Assembly: GCA_028023455.1 (NCBI GenBank)
Contig: JAQFVV010012400.1
Span: 14,997,490-15,061,489 of the forward strand
Length of the DNA: 64,000 nucleotides
Reading direction: 5' to 3'
From: Epiperipatus broadwayi
Lineage: Eukaryota > Onychophora > Udeonychophora > Euonychophora > Peripatidae
How positions within the stretch are numbered: the first letter of the stretch is position 1; every line of letters starts with the position of its first letter. Positions 23,640 to 35,420 of the stretch are shown here, piece after piece. A program made the position numbers and the translations under genes. A model generated the notes under the pieces. It searched no databases, was not told the DNA's origin, and saw only the letters and a program-made list of their open reading frames with translations.

Positions 23640-24565
23640 AGAGAATATAATAAAAACAAACGAAAATGCCAAACAATATCGAATTTCTTCATGAAAGATC
23701 CAAAAACTGATACAGAATCGAAAACGAGAATAAGGGATGGTATTTTGAATCAAGTTTTGTTTTCTGTTTCTTCTGATACAACAGAAAATAATGTTGACAA
23801 CACCAATAAGCTGTCCAGTTCCAAAAGTACAAAAGATGCATATAAAATAAATGTAGATAGTGACCTTCCTGACTGCTGGAATATGAAATAAGTCAATGAA
23901 TTCAAAGAAAAATATTGTGGTTTACTTCTTATTGGAAAAAAGCTTGGGTGTGATATCTATACCAAAATCGAGTCAATAAAAGTGAAGGCAGCTCACGTGT
24001 CAAAAGAATGGAGAAGATGTAATATTGTTCCAAGTGGAAAAAATGGTTTGACAAGCCCCTCTTAAAAAAATAAAGAAACACTTTTCATCAAAAGCACACG
24101 AGATATGTGTGGTGCAATTGAAAGAAAGTGCAAAAATGCAATTTCCAAATCCATAGACAAAGCTCATGAAAAGTTTATGAGCTCCACTTGTAAAATTTTC
24201 AATACGGTTTGCACTTTAGCAAAACTAAACTGACCGTTTTCTGATATTGAACATTTGATAGAATTACAAAAAAAAGAATGGGTTAGATATGGGAGTGGAA
24301 CTTCATTCTCAATTCGCAGATGTCAAAATTGTTGAGCACATTGCAAAATACATTAAAAAGGAAGTGTTTAGAAAAATAATAGATCAAAATTTAAAGACAT
24401 GAGTTATAATTAATGAGGCATCAACAATATCATGCAAACCAGTCCTTATCATTTTTATTAAGGTTGAAGATACAGATTTTTCACCAACAATTTTTGTAGA
24501 TTTAATGGAAATGTAAAACCAAGATGCTGAAACCATTTACACTGCTTATAAACAATAGTAAGAGT
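23640..24565 (+). pseudogene. hAT-family transposase remnant (KIAA1586-like group)
   Basis: The three forward frames together give a decayed transposase. An N-terminal lead reads ISSFMKDPKTDTESK. A zinc-finger-like region follows, with DLPDCWN (about 23860-23885), KYCGLLLIGKKLGCD and VSKEWRRCNIVPSG (about 24000-24040). Then come the diagnostic PFSDIEHLIELQKKE (about 24235-24280) and a segment matching the first catalytic block, INEASTISCKPVLIIF (about 24410-24460), where the family has a D-E-S-T type sequence and here the Asp is replaced by Asn. FVDLMEM follows. These blocks are familiar from hAT-derived proteins annotated as KIAA1586-like. At least five stops and frameshifts make it dead. 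The 3' two thirds of the transposase, including the dimerisation domain, are missing. No terminal repeats were found. Confidence 0.7.
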
Positions 24566-25436
24566 TTATTATTTATGCTAGAGTGAGTTGAGAGTGCTCC
24601 TCTGAAGTTATTGATATTATTTTGTATTTTCGTTATATTATATTATAAATACTTACTCCTATGTACATCTTGTTATTGTAGCATGTGGCATTTATTATAT
24701 AAATCCAATGAGCTTAGCTATTACATGACATTTTAGCCTATATATTATTCATTTCCTTTCAAATGTATTCTCTAGGTTACAAATTTTGGCTTGCCCAACC
24801 TGTTTGCGATTAGTCGGCTAAAAGAAGCAATCGATTGTGGTTCTTCTTTTAGGTTACAATGTTTTATAAATATACATCTTTTATGATTCATTAATATTTA
24901 CATGCATTCATATACATAATATATAATTAATAACTTTCATTTGTAGATTATTTATTTTACATAATTATGTAGTAAAAAGATTATTAATTTTTATCAAATA
25001 TGATCATCATCTTAACCTATAATCCTCAAAAGATTGTAATGGAATTATGTGAAAAACTCCCTTGTTCTCCTCCATACTTTACAAATTTGGACTATAGATA
25101 ACATCACATAGAACTCATATATGTATATATGATTTTATATATGCAGATGTATTTTTAGATTATTTTTTTGTTTTTATATGAACATATTTGTAGATTACAG
25201 ACTGGTTTATATAGGCATCGTAAAATTCTTCTCTAAAGTTGTTTTCCTTTGAGTTGGAATGATGATGATACTCATTTATGATTGGCTGTTGCTGATGCAT
25301 TTATAAATATGTTTATATTTAAACATGGGATACATACATATATAATATTCTTTAAAAAATCACATGACATTTACAGACATGCATATATTCTTGTATATAA
25401 AGCCACTAAAACATCACAACATCATTATTTCCTATA
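24566..25436. other. AT-rich stretch without a recognisable gene
   Basis: No coding or RNA feature was identified. Several short (AT)n tracts are present. Confidence 0.5.
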
Positions 25437-25640
25437 TTTACACAATTTGTTAAAACAGTAGCAAACTCTCCATACAGTAGTGCTGTCTAGGGCAAGCCTT
25501 AGTAATTGATGGGAGTAAGAAAGTTTGTGCATAAAATCCCTAACTAATGGCTACTCATCTAATATCTCCAAATTAGTTTCTATCTTGTGGCTTTCATCAA
25601 GGAAGCACTGGGAGATAAAAGTGCATGTAGATATGGAATA
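25437..25640 (-). repeat. Fragment of the foldback (gagttttgcctg) repeat family
   Basis: This diverged single arm matches the repeats at 29.6, 34.8, 48.9 and 52.2 kb: gttaaaacag...aaactctccatacagtagtg, then tgtgcataaaatccctaacta and ttagtttctatcttgtggc. Only one orientation is present, and it is older than the other copies judging from its divergence. Confidence 0.75.
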
Positions 25641-27055
25641 TTTATATTGAGATAAAAAATTATGTAATTTTTGTATGAATTTAGAAAACATTTCTTTATA
25701 CCTAAAATTCCCAAATAAAATCTGTAAAACTCTAGGTTCTTTTTAATCAAACTAAACCAAATTTTTGAAAAAGTAATGACAATAAATAAATTGAATCGTT
25801 CACATTAATTATCAGTTTGAATTAATATTTGCTTTTCTATTATTAATATGTTTAATGTATTTTCAATAAATTATTTTTGATTTATTATATTATTTGTTTA
25901 TAATTAATCAAATTGTTAGGATTCCAAATTTTTTTATCTAGATTAAAAGATTTCTTGATTAAAATAAGTTAGAAACCACTGCTCTATATGCTTACATATA
26001 TATATAGAACATTAATATAAAATTTATGTAGTCAATAAAAGATCTGAAGAAGATTGTTAAACAGTTGAAATTATAAAAAAAACAACAACATATAAATAAA
26101 AAAATAAATAATGTAAAATATTTTATTACCCATAAAACATTTGAATATTTAGCCAAATATCAGTACCATTACATTATTTCTTAATTACTGCTTATATTCT
26201 TTAAAACAATCCATAAATATTGAATTATCCAGAAAATAATCAGAGAAGGTTGAGTGCATTTCATCAGATGCTTTTATAAGCATCTATAAATGACAAATCA
26301 AGGCATGGGAAAAAAACTGCAGGTATCTTCATTTATCATTCCATTATGACTATTAATCATCACTATGATATTACATGCAAAAACTCTTCGATCATTTCAG
26401 TTGATTATCTAGAACATTGGCCATTACATGGAAATTACAGACCCACAATTACTTACTAGAAATTGGCATATTGAAGTGTCCAATGGATAAGTAATCTCTC
26501 ATTTTATAATTTCATTAAATTTTTTTCAGAACTCTTTCAATTCTAATTGAGCATAAAACAAAGTGTTGAGACTTTAAGAATTAAAAAACAAATAAAAAAT
26601 CAATTTAATATCCCAGTATATACATATCTAACAATAAAAATAAATGTCATTCAAATGGGTATATTATCACTTTATGCGATTGATTGCTAAAAATCCCAAT
26701 CTTTTCTTTCTAATGAGTTAATAATTATAACAGCATACATACAATAAAAATAACTATATCCACTAAATACTATTTTTATAACAACAGCTACAACACTGGT
26801 TCAGAATGTTTGATTGGTGTTATCGAATATATATTTTTGCTGTATATACTGATCTTATACTCTAATGAATATCGTCAGTATAGTTGCAGATAAAGATCTC
26901 ATTAGCATTTAATCTCTTTAAGATGCTCATTATAAGAAAAAAGTAATTCAAATCAAATGCAAAGTCTAACTACAATAAAATTACTAATTATTACTACTAT
27001 ATAATAAACTTTTATATTCATTAAAAACTTAAACTATATAATTATTTAAAACAAA
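25641..27055. other. AT-rich stretch without a recognisable gene
   Basis: Only a decayed hammerhead-like motif at 26041-26070 stands out. It reads CUGAAGA, an AUUGU/ACAGU stem, then GAAA, and begins gatctgaaga like the motif at 1972. No gene is supported. Confidence 0.45.
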
Positions 27056-27057
27056 TA

Positions 27058-28353
27058 CACCTGGGTCTCGTTTTATGCGATTTTGAAGTTATGTGGTTCA
27101 TGATTTTTCTTAATATCTTTGTATGCGGTTTTCTTTTATGCGACAAAAATTATTAGATCAGAAGTCAAGCTCCGATAATGCGCTATTACTTTAAATATTA
27201 TAAATTTCACGCACTCATGTCATATTTAAAGTAATAGCTCATTATCAGAGTTCAACTTCAACTTCCATCTAATAATTTCAATATTTTCAGCACTTTATAA
27301 TAGTACTATAATAGATTTTATGTAATAAAGAAGTTCATAATTCACTTAAAATTAGAATTTCCCCATTTTATATACACACATTAAATTTTACAAGACTATA
27401 ATGTAAATCTGTTCAAACATTATAGATGAAAAATGCTATGTTTGTTGTGGTTTTAGCATTTTAAATCATGTTCAATTTTTGCTTTTTATAAAATGAGTAT
27501 GTAATCAATTAATCATTTAGTGTCCACAAGTTCATTTTTAAAAGGTGAGTAACAGCGGTGGGCACAATTAAATTTGACAATTAAAATCTGATTTTTAATT
27601 GTAATTAACAATTTAAAAATTATGTAACAAGGTGATGTGCAATGATGAAATTTAATTTTTAAATGGAATTGGAAATTAAAAAATTAAAGACAAAAATAAG
27701 AATTTAATTTTTGTTAGTTTTAATTAAATTTTGCCCAACAGTGATGAGTCGATGTCTTTTTATTATCGTAAGTCTAAGTTCTTAAATTTTAAACTTTTAG
27801 TTTACTCTAATGAAGAGGAAAAAAACACCCCAAAAAATGAATTTCTTTGGAAACAAAAATTTCAGTTTTAGATCGCTTAGTGAAATGGGAAGGATCAATA
27901 GCAATTGGAAAATGTTTTAGTTGTATGCCCTCTTGACTTCGTTTAGGAGAAGCTACAGTACCTCACATCACATCATAACGAATCTGATGTCTCAAATAGC
28001 GATAATAATTAAAATACCGTACATGCATGAAAAAAATATAAACTACGCATAAAAATATATTGTTTTGAATAAAATTAAATACTGTAGTTAATAAAAAAAG
28101 TAAAAAAAAAAGTTTGTCTTGTATCAATTTTTTTAAAATTTGAAATTTTTTATTAGTCATATTTTATTTTCTTATTTTTTTTTTATGCGAATTTTAAAGT
28201 AATTTTACATTGTTGCTTTGCTTTTATGCGATTTTTGAAAAATTACAGTACGTATCCCCCATTTTTCAAGGTAAGTTAAGTCTATTTTTGTGTGATTTCT
28301 TTTGTGTGCATTTTCTGAGGAACCTATCTACCGCATAAAACGAGACCCAGGTG
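27058..28353. mobile_element. Non-autonomous TA-flanked DNA transposon (Tc1/mariner-pogo type)
   Basis: The left end CACCTGGGTCTCGTTTTATG and the right end CATAAAACGAGACCCAGGTG are perfect inverted repeats that continue two bases further inward (22 bp in all), and the element is flanked by TA on each side (27056-27057 and 28354-28355). A TA target and subterminal reiterations of the phrase TTTTATGCGA (near 27070, 27135, 28180 and 28222) recall pogo/Tigger elements. The 1,296-bp interior encodes no transposase and holds a nested hAT MITE at 27553-27743. It depends on a transposase in trans. The superfamily assignment is an inference from the ends. Confidence 0.85.
27553..27743. mobile_element. 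Small hAT-like MITE nested in the pogo-like element
   Basis: The 191-bp segment begins CAGCGGTGGGCA and ends TGCCCAACAGTG (10 of 12 positions pair as inverted repeats). Flanking octamers GTGAGTAA and ATGAGTCG are similar enough (5 of 8) to be a decayed 8-bp target duplication. The interior is AT-rich with poly-A and poly-T stretches that pair with each other. Confidence 0.6.
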
Positions 28354-28355
28354 TA

Positions 28356-29572
28356 CTTCAAACTAGGATTGACTAATAAACTATCCATTTTTTACATGAC
28401 TAATTATATCAATTGATTAAAGATATGTATCAATTATAGGGTACATCAGCTATTCCTAAAACATCTATGTACTTCTTTGAAGAATATTATAAAACTGTAG
28501 GCAATATTATTTTTATTGAAACTCATCATGGCTTGAATCAGATAAATTACTATATTATAATATACATAAAAAAACCTACATGTTCAACATCACAAATTTG
28601 TAACCTTAAATCAAGGACAGAAAAGTAGACTACTTATTTTAAAACAATAGCACTCATAATTCCATTTAATTTATGTGAGAGTTTCATTTAATTTGGTGAA
28701 AATTAACCAATAATTTCAATCTAATATCCCCTCTTAATTAAATAAAGAGCTAAGCTCAAAAAATGTATAACATAACAACTAAACATATTACATAAGTGAA
28801 ATAAAGTTTATAAAATTCTTGAATAACAATCATGGATGATTTGGAAGCATGATCCCATCTGTCACTCTGATACTAGAATTCCACAATTATTTGATTCTTT
28901 TATTTAAGAAAGAATATATTTATTTTATATTAAAACATTTTAAAATATAAGTTTTAAACTATCGTTAAACAATATATATGATCATCAGGCGGTATATATA
29001 TATACAAACTTGGATGTGTAGTGAAGACATTTTATTTCTCTAATTATATATATAAAAGATGAGTGGTTAAAAATAAATAAATATTTAAATAATATATTTA
29101 ACCGTGCAAAGTATTGATAAAAAATATATTTAAAAACTGCCTTATTGTTTAAATATATATATATGTTAACCAATTGGTAATTTATTGCAAGATTATAGAA
29201 ATGGATTAATTTCTGTGGCAACCATGTAATCAGACATGTGAAAGATTAAAAAGACGACTATTAATATTACTTTGACAGAGCACAAAGAGAAAACAAAAAC
29301 AAAAAACAAAAAAAGAGGGAGGGGGAGAGTATATAAAAAAATTATATTGTGTATGCTAGGAGAGATTTATGATAAATGTTTACATTTTCTTTTAAATTTC
29401 AACCAACATATAGTTTTTCACTTATCTTATTTAAATATGAATATATTTAAATTTTTAGTAAGCATTTTGTTTGATACACACGCACGCGCGCATATGTACA
29501 ATTTGTTAGTCATTAAATGTTACAAGCAAATAGTTATCACTATTATATGGATTAGACAAATGGTGTTTTAAC
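28356..29572. other. AT-rich stretch without a recognisable gene
   Basis: No gene is supported. A short CA/CG dinucleotide tract lies near 29478-29490. The open frame at 29272-29571 is lysine-rich low-complexity sequence followed by random AT-rich codons. Confidence 0.5.
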
Positions 29573-29586
29573 AAATATCAAATCAC

Positions 29587-30422
29587 ATGATCACTATTTA
29601 TTATGCTTGCTCAAGCTGTTAAAACAGGCAAAACTCTCCATACAGTAGTACCACTCAGTGCAAGCTAGTTATCAATGGATGCAAGAAGGTGTGTGCATAA
29701 AATTCCTATCTAGTGCCTACTCATCCAATATCACCAGACTAGTTTCTAGCTTGTGATTTTCACCAGTGAAGAGCCTTGGATCTGAGAGCACTACAGCTAG
29801 ATCTTGAGATCATCCAAGGCTCCTCACAGATGAAAGCCACAAGCTAGAAACTAGTCTGGGGTTATTGGATGAGTAGGTACTAGATAGGGATTTTATGCAC
29901 AAACCTTCTTGCATCCATTGATTACTCGGGCTTGCACAGAGTGGCACTACTGAATAGAAAGTTTTGCTGTTTTAACAGCTTGAGCAAGCATAAAAAATAG
30001 TGATCATGTGATGTCTAGTGGTTTAATACCAATCCTGCCTACTAGGATAGTGGTGGCTATGGTTATTAAAAAACCAAAGACATCAAAATGTATGGGTACT
30101 GAACTGAGTTCAGAGCTATATGACTATATAAGCTAGTGATCTTGGATTGGAAAATATTATTGTGTTTTCAATTTCAGACTCATAGTTTTGTAGTTAAATA
30201 GAGATGAAAGAGGGCTACTGGAGGATTGTATTCGATCCTAAGATCTAGATGCAATGCTTTCAGATCCAAAGCTCCTCACTGATGAAAGCCACAAATTAGA
30301 AACTAGTCTGAGATATTGGATGAGTAGGCACTAGATAGGGATTTTATGCACAAATCTTGCAACCATTGATTACTCTGACTTGCACTGAGTGGCACTACGG
30401 TATGGAGAGTTTTGCCTGTTTT
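29587..30422. mobile_element. Foldback-family repeat, tandem plus inverted, with 14-bp target duplication
   Basis: AAATATCAAATCAC occurs at 29573-29586 and again at 30423-30436, defining an 836-bp insert. The first arm (to about 29805) and its reverse complement (about 29815-30014) form a palindrome around a short centre. Past ATCATGTGATGT (30005-30013) a second head-to-tail unit starts with aatcctgcctac and runs to the usual end, gagttttgcctgtttt. No protein frame is present. The reverse arms carry the hammerhead-like core CUGAUGA...GAAAC (29830 and 30279 regions). Part of the left duplication (ATCAC) coincides with the repeat's own consensus end, so the true duplication could be shorter. 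Confidence 0.8.
29827..29862 (+). ncRNA. Hammerhead-like core with compensatory stem II change
   Basis: Here the family sequence GGC/GCC of stem II reads AGC/GCU, so a G-C pair has become A-U by matching changes on both sides while the loop CACAA, the CUGAUGA core and GAAACUAGUC are kept. Stem I is UCCUCA with UGGGG. This single covariation is consistent with selection on, or past function of, the fold, but one pair is weak evidence. Confidence 0.4.
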
Positions 30423-30740
30423 AAATATCAAATCACTGTTAATAATGTATATACAATATAACAGGTTTTGAAATGTTCAAAATCAATAGTAAATTAAATA
30501 ACTTTTTTTTTCTATTAAAAGTTGAACATTTTTATATCTAACTCAATAACATTCTTATATTTAATTGTTTCAGTATTTAAAATGCCTCTTTTGCACAATT
30601 TAAATGACCTCGATGAATAATTGGTGTTTAGCAAATATCAAATCACTTATTAATGTATTATATAATAACAAATGAAGGTTAAACGTTCAAAATCTATAGT
30701 AAATTAAAAGTTTTTTTCATTAACAATTAGAAATTAATAT
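30423..30740. repeat. Imperfect tandem duplication of flanking sequence
   Basis: The phrase aaatatcaaatcact...ttcaaaatc(a/t)atagtaaattaaa occurs at about 30423-30500 and again at about 30634-30710, each followed by a T-rich run. The bases before the second copy (ggtgtttagca) also match those left of the insertion at 29562-29572. The foldback element therefore landed in an old ~210-bp tandem repeat. Confidence 0.65.
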
Positions 30741-33700
30741 ATAATCTTATGCCTTCTTTGTTATTTAAAAATTACTTTGTTTTATTATTAAATTAAAATT
30801 TATTAAAAAGATTGTTTATTATTATTTTTTGCTTAATTTTATCTCTAATGACATTTATCTAAACCATTATTTGTAACTGACATATTCAATATTTTGGAAT
30901 TTTATTAAACAGTATCCAAGGAAATCCAAAATTTCAATTCTTATGGCGATACAATCTGTTTGGTTATATGTATGAATATAGTTTATCAATAGTTCATATA
31001 AATAGGAAAGAAAAACAACATTATATAGGCACTTCTCTATATAAATCTAAATAATTTATTATAATAATTAGCATTAAGCTAATGCTCATAATTTATAACT
31101 TATGCAAATATTTCTAGCAAAAAAGATGTGTATGTCAACACAGCTGATAGTTCTTGTTTATGCTGGGTGAACATTTCTTGTGTTAGTATTACAAAGTTTA
31201 CTTTTATTTGTGAAAAAAGAAATATTCATATCTGCATTATGGTAATGGTAAATATATACCTGAATGAAATTTTAGTTATATAAAAAAATTAGACTTAAGA
31301 AAATATCGAAGCATATTTCACTGACATGATTCATAGGAAAATTATGTATGTTTTGCTGCTCAGAAAGTCATGATGATCTAGCATCGGAATGACAGAATTG
31401 AGTTATGTTTGGTGAATCTTTAGCTTTTGCATTGACCATTCTGCTTTAAATCTTACAGGGCTAAAATATATATAAATCACAATAAAACATATAAATAGAA
31501 GAGTGTTGAAATTTTTCAAAACTTTTTAATTAATTAAATAAATTCTAAAAAAAAAAAAAATTATATGTCTGACACAATTTGATGCAATGAAAAATATTAT
31601 AGAATCAAAACTTAAAGGCTTCTAGATTGATTTCTAGCTAAGAATGAGTAAAAAAACTCGCACTGATCAAATAAATGGGTCAGTTGTACTCACTCTGTCA
31701 TTTTAATGCTTAAACATTTCTCAAATTTCCAAGCAATCACCCATATAAATATTTTTAGCCCAGTAAAAAGTGAGAATAAAAAATACTACAATTACAAAGT
31801 AAGGAAATAAATAATAACACAATGCAGAATTATTTTTTTAAAAAATATAGCTAAAATGACTCTTTAGGCAAAAATAAAATAAAAGGTACCCATAAACTAT
31901 TAACATTTTAATGAGTCAGAAGCAATTTCAAAATAGTTTATAAAAATTAACAGCATAATTCAATATTCTTTTTCTTTCTTATGCAGAATATCCATTAAAA
32001 ACACAACATCAACAGTGAAAAAGCAAAAAGCAAATCTATAATGGCTACTGAAAATGAAACCACCAATTATTATTCTGACAAGTTTTACAAAAAAATATAG
32101 CAATAATCATCAAAGATAGTTTAAATATTTTCATAAAACTGAAAGCATGATAAATAAAATGCACAGGTTGTATTTAATTACAATATTGAAATAACAATCA
32201 AAACTGCAATTATCTTTATTCAAAAATAGTTATCTTGACCAAATCATCTTTTGTAAACTTGACAAACAATAACAATTAACAGCCATCTTTTATTCCTTTA
32301 TATTATTAAGACTAGTAATCCTTTTTTTTTTAAAAAAAAAAACCCTAAAGTTTCAAATCCATGCTAACTTACTAACATGTGTTACCAGACTACTTTATAA
32401 ATATATATTTCTGAGAAAACTTAGGCTCCTACCTTTTGGTTAGAAAGGTTAATATCACATGGTGTTTCCTATACTTTCAAAAGCAGTTATCTTCACCTTA
32501 TGACCTCTCATATGCTTCCACAGAATTTGATGCAGTGGGGAATTTCCAAAGATATGGGATCCTGCCCTATGGAAAAGTGTGTTAATGATCATCATATAAA
32601 ACTTTACATTCAAACACCTCCACAATGACAATGCAATATGAAATCTTGTTTAAAGAAAAAAACCCTTCATAAAGGAATGTGGTTTGAGGACTCTAAAATC
32701 CCATTTCTGTGCTGAGCAAATTAAATGTAAATATTGTAATTAATTTTTGCATAATGGTTTTTAAAAAAACAAACAAACAGTAATAATAAAACATTAAAAT
32801 GTAAATATTAAATACGATATTTCCTAGCAGCCACTTTTTTGTAAACATTTTTGTAGGTCCTTGAAATTGTAGATTTATCAAAAATATGGCTGCCATCTTG
32901 GTTTATATGAAAACTCACAAGTATCAATTAAATTTTATAATTTTTTCTGTAAAAATCTTTATTGATTTAATATACAAAGTTTTTGGATAATTAATTTAAA
33001 ATTTAAATTCAGTACCCTGTATTCATGAGTATTAAATATTCTAATGTACACACAAAACTATTCAGACTTTAAAGTTGTGTTAAAAATTTAACAATAATAA
33101 CAAAAAAGACAGGTGTGTGTATATAGAATTTATTTCTCAAAGTAAAAGTAAATACAAATAGCAGGTTTTTTTCCTTTTAGTCCTTAAAAATTATTTATAC
33201 AAGCACATATCTTGCTACAGCTGTCAGCTGAATTAGTGGAAAATAAAATATAGGAATTTGGACCAATTATTTATAAATTTTCAAAATCAACAGCTGGTTT
33301 ATGTCAACAATTAAATAAAATTCAAATTCAAGAAATATTTTATTAATTCAAGAGAGAAAATAGAAAGATGTTTAAATATACATGTATTTCAATAACAATA
33401 TTTATAGTAAGAAAGAGGGAGTTAAAAAATTTTCTTGCAAGAAAAACTTTATAATTTTAAAATTGTACAATAAAAAATATTCTCAACTTTAGGTGACATA
33501 TAAAGAATTTCCTGTAAAAATTTAAATTGCTTTTGAAAATAATAATTAACATAGTTGGGATAGACATAGAGCAACAAAAAAAAAATCTTAAAAATAAATT
33601 ATTTAGTATAATTAAAAATTTAATAATCATTAGAATACCTAATACAATAAACATTTTTAATGCTAAAAGAGAGTTATTTTTTAAAAAAGCAACAAAATAC

Positions 33701-33792
33701 TTATATAAAGATTACTTACATTATTAAATTATTTAGAAATCCCAATAATATATATTAAGCAGTACATAAAATAAACAGCTTTTTAATCTGTG
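30741..33792. other. AT-rich stretch without a recognisable gene
   Basis: No gene, RNA or named repeat was seen. The sequence is uniformly AT-rich with homopolymers. Confidence 0.5.
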
Positions 33793-33800
33793 TTCTATAT

Positions 33801-35412
33801 CAATGATCTTCAACCCTTGGTCCGTGGACCGGCGTCAGTCTGCGCTAGACTGGCAGGAAAGTTTGTAATAACAAAATAATAAGATTTTAAACTTTTAATT
33901 AGTATAAACAATTTTTATTTATTTTTTCATTGCAATTGCTTAAATAAAATTAATTATAAATCAAAATTTTATTTAAATTATTAGATAATACTATAATTGC
34001 TAAATAATAATCATCAAAGGAATTTATCTGAAAATGCAATCTTTAAAAAAAGTGTCAATTTCATGATAAATGCACCACTCCTTACATGTCTATATCCTAG
34101 TAGGCATTTCTGTATTGCATCAGCTCATTTATTGGTCACATACAGCAAAAATTTTTATTGCATTCGTATCATCTTTTTATTTTGTGTGTGACATTTCTTT
34201 TTGAAATTGTAAACTTCACAAAATGGAGACATCATTGATGATGATTTCCCTTCATCGAGAATGTAAATCTATTATCTTTTTTTTTTTTAAGCAAAATAGC
34301 ATCTTTATAATAGTTGTTTTATTTTTATGTGACACTTTACCAAAACAACTTTTCGTTCTGTTTCTTTTTTTTTAATTAGGTAAAACTAAGATTAAAATAA
34401 CACTAAATTCAAAATTAAAAAAAAAACAGCAACAAAGTTTTTTATTATACAAACTCCATATATATATATAACTTCATTTTGTATATTTAACATTAAATAC
34501 AGATGTTATATTTATCATAATCATTGTCATGTAATTACACTAGCTATGATATTTCCCAACATTCAGGTGAATAGCATTTTATTTTTGTATGTTTTAACAA
34601 TGAAATTAAACATAATAATGCAGGCACATTAATGACAATGTACTGTTTTCTGTAGCAGTATGACTGCGCAACTTGAGAAAGAGCATTCAGCATGTGATGG
34701 TAAGCAATACCATAACAATACACAGTAACTAGTGTTAAACCTTAAAACATCACATGATCACTGTCTCCCATGCTTGCTCATAACTGTTGTTAAAATAGAC
34801 AAAACTCTCTCCATACATTAGTGCCACTCTAAGCAAAACAGAGTAATCAATGGATGCCAGAAGGCTTGTGCATAAAATCCCTATTTAGTGCCTACTCATC
34901 CAATATCCCCAAACTAGTTTCTGGCTTATGGCCTCCATCAGTGAGGAGCCTTGGATCTGAGAGCACTATTGAGCTTAGATTGAAAATATGTGTTTTCAAT
35001 TTTATTCTCATAGTTTAGTAGTTATGTAGAGTTAAAAGGTGGCTGCTGGAGGGTTGCATTAGATCCTAAGATCTAGGTCCAGTGCTCTCAGATCCAAGGC
35101 TCCTCATTGATGAAGGCCATAAGCCAGAAACTAGTTTGGGGATATTGGATGAGTAGGCACTAGATAGGGATTTTATGCACAAGCCTTCTGGCATCCATTG
35201 ATTACTCTGTCTTGCTTAGAGTGGCATTACTGTATGGAGAGAGTTTTGCCTATTTTAGTAACTAGTGTGTTGTTTTGGTCAGTTATAACAATTATGCTCA
35301 TCTAAGGCTAAGCAGTTTAAATCTTTTAAGAAAATTTATTTGTAGACTTCTGCCAGTCCGCGAAATCTTATCCTTATTTTTGCCAGTCTGTGTGAAAGGT
35401 TGAAGACCACTG
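33801..35412. mobile_element. Non-autonomous hAT element with 8-bp target duplication
   Basis: The ends CAATGATCTTCAACC and GGTTGAAGACCACTG are inverted repeats (13 of 15), and TTCTATAT flanks both sides (33793-33800 and 35413-35420), the 8-bp signature of hAT elements. Subterminal sequences also pair (tggtccgtggaccgg against gccagtctgtgtg). The 1,612-bp interior has no transposase. It includes a 521-bp foldback-family insertion at 34736-35256, so the original element was about 1.08 kb. Confidence 0.88.
34736..35256. mobile_element. Foldback-family insertion nested in the hAT element
   Basis: AGTAACTAGTGT stands on both sides (34724-34735 and 35257-35268), a 12-bp target duplication. The left arm (about 34755-34960) reads acaaaactctctccatac...tctgagagcac and the right arm (about 35079-35256) is its reverse complement ending gagagagttttgcctatttt, with about 110 bases of the family's central sequence between them. 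The left end carries an additional ACATCACATGATCAC that has no partner on the right. Both arms hold the hammerhead-like core on opposite strands. Confidence 0.85.
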
Positions 35413-35420
35413 TTCTATAT

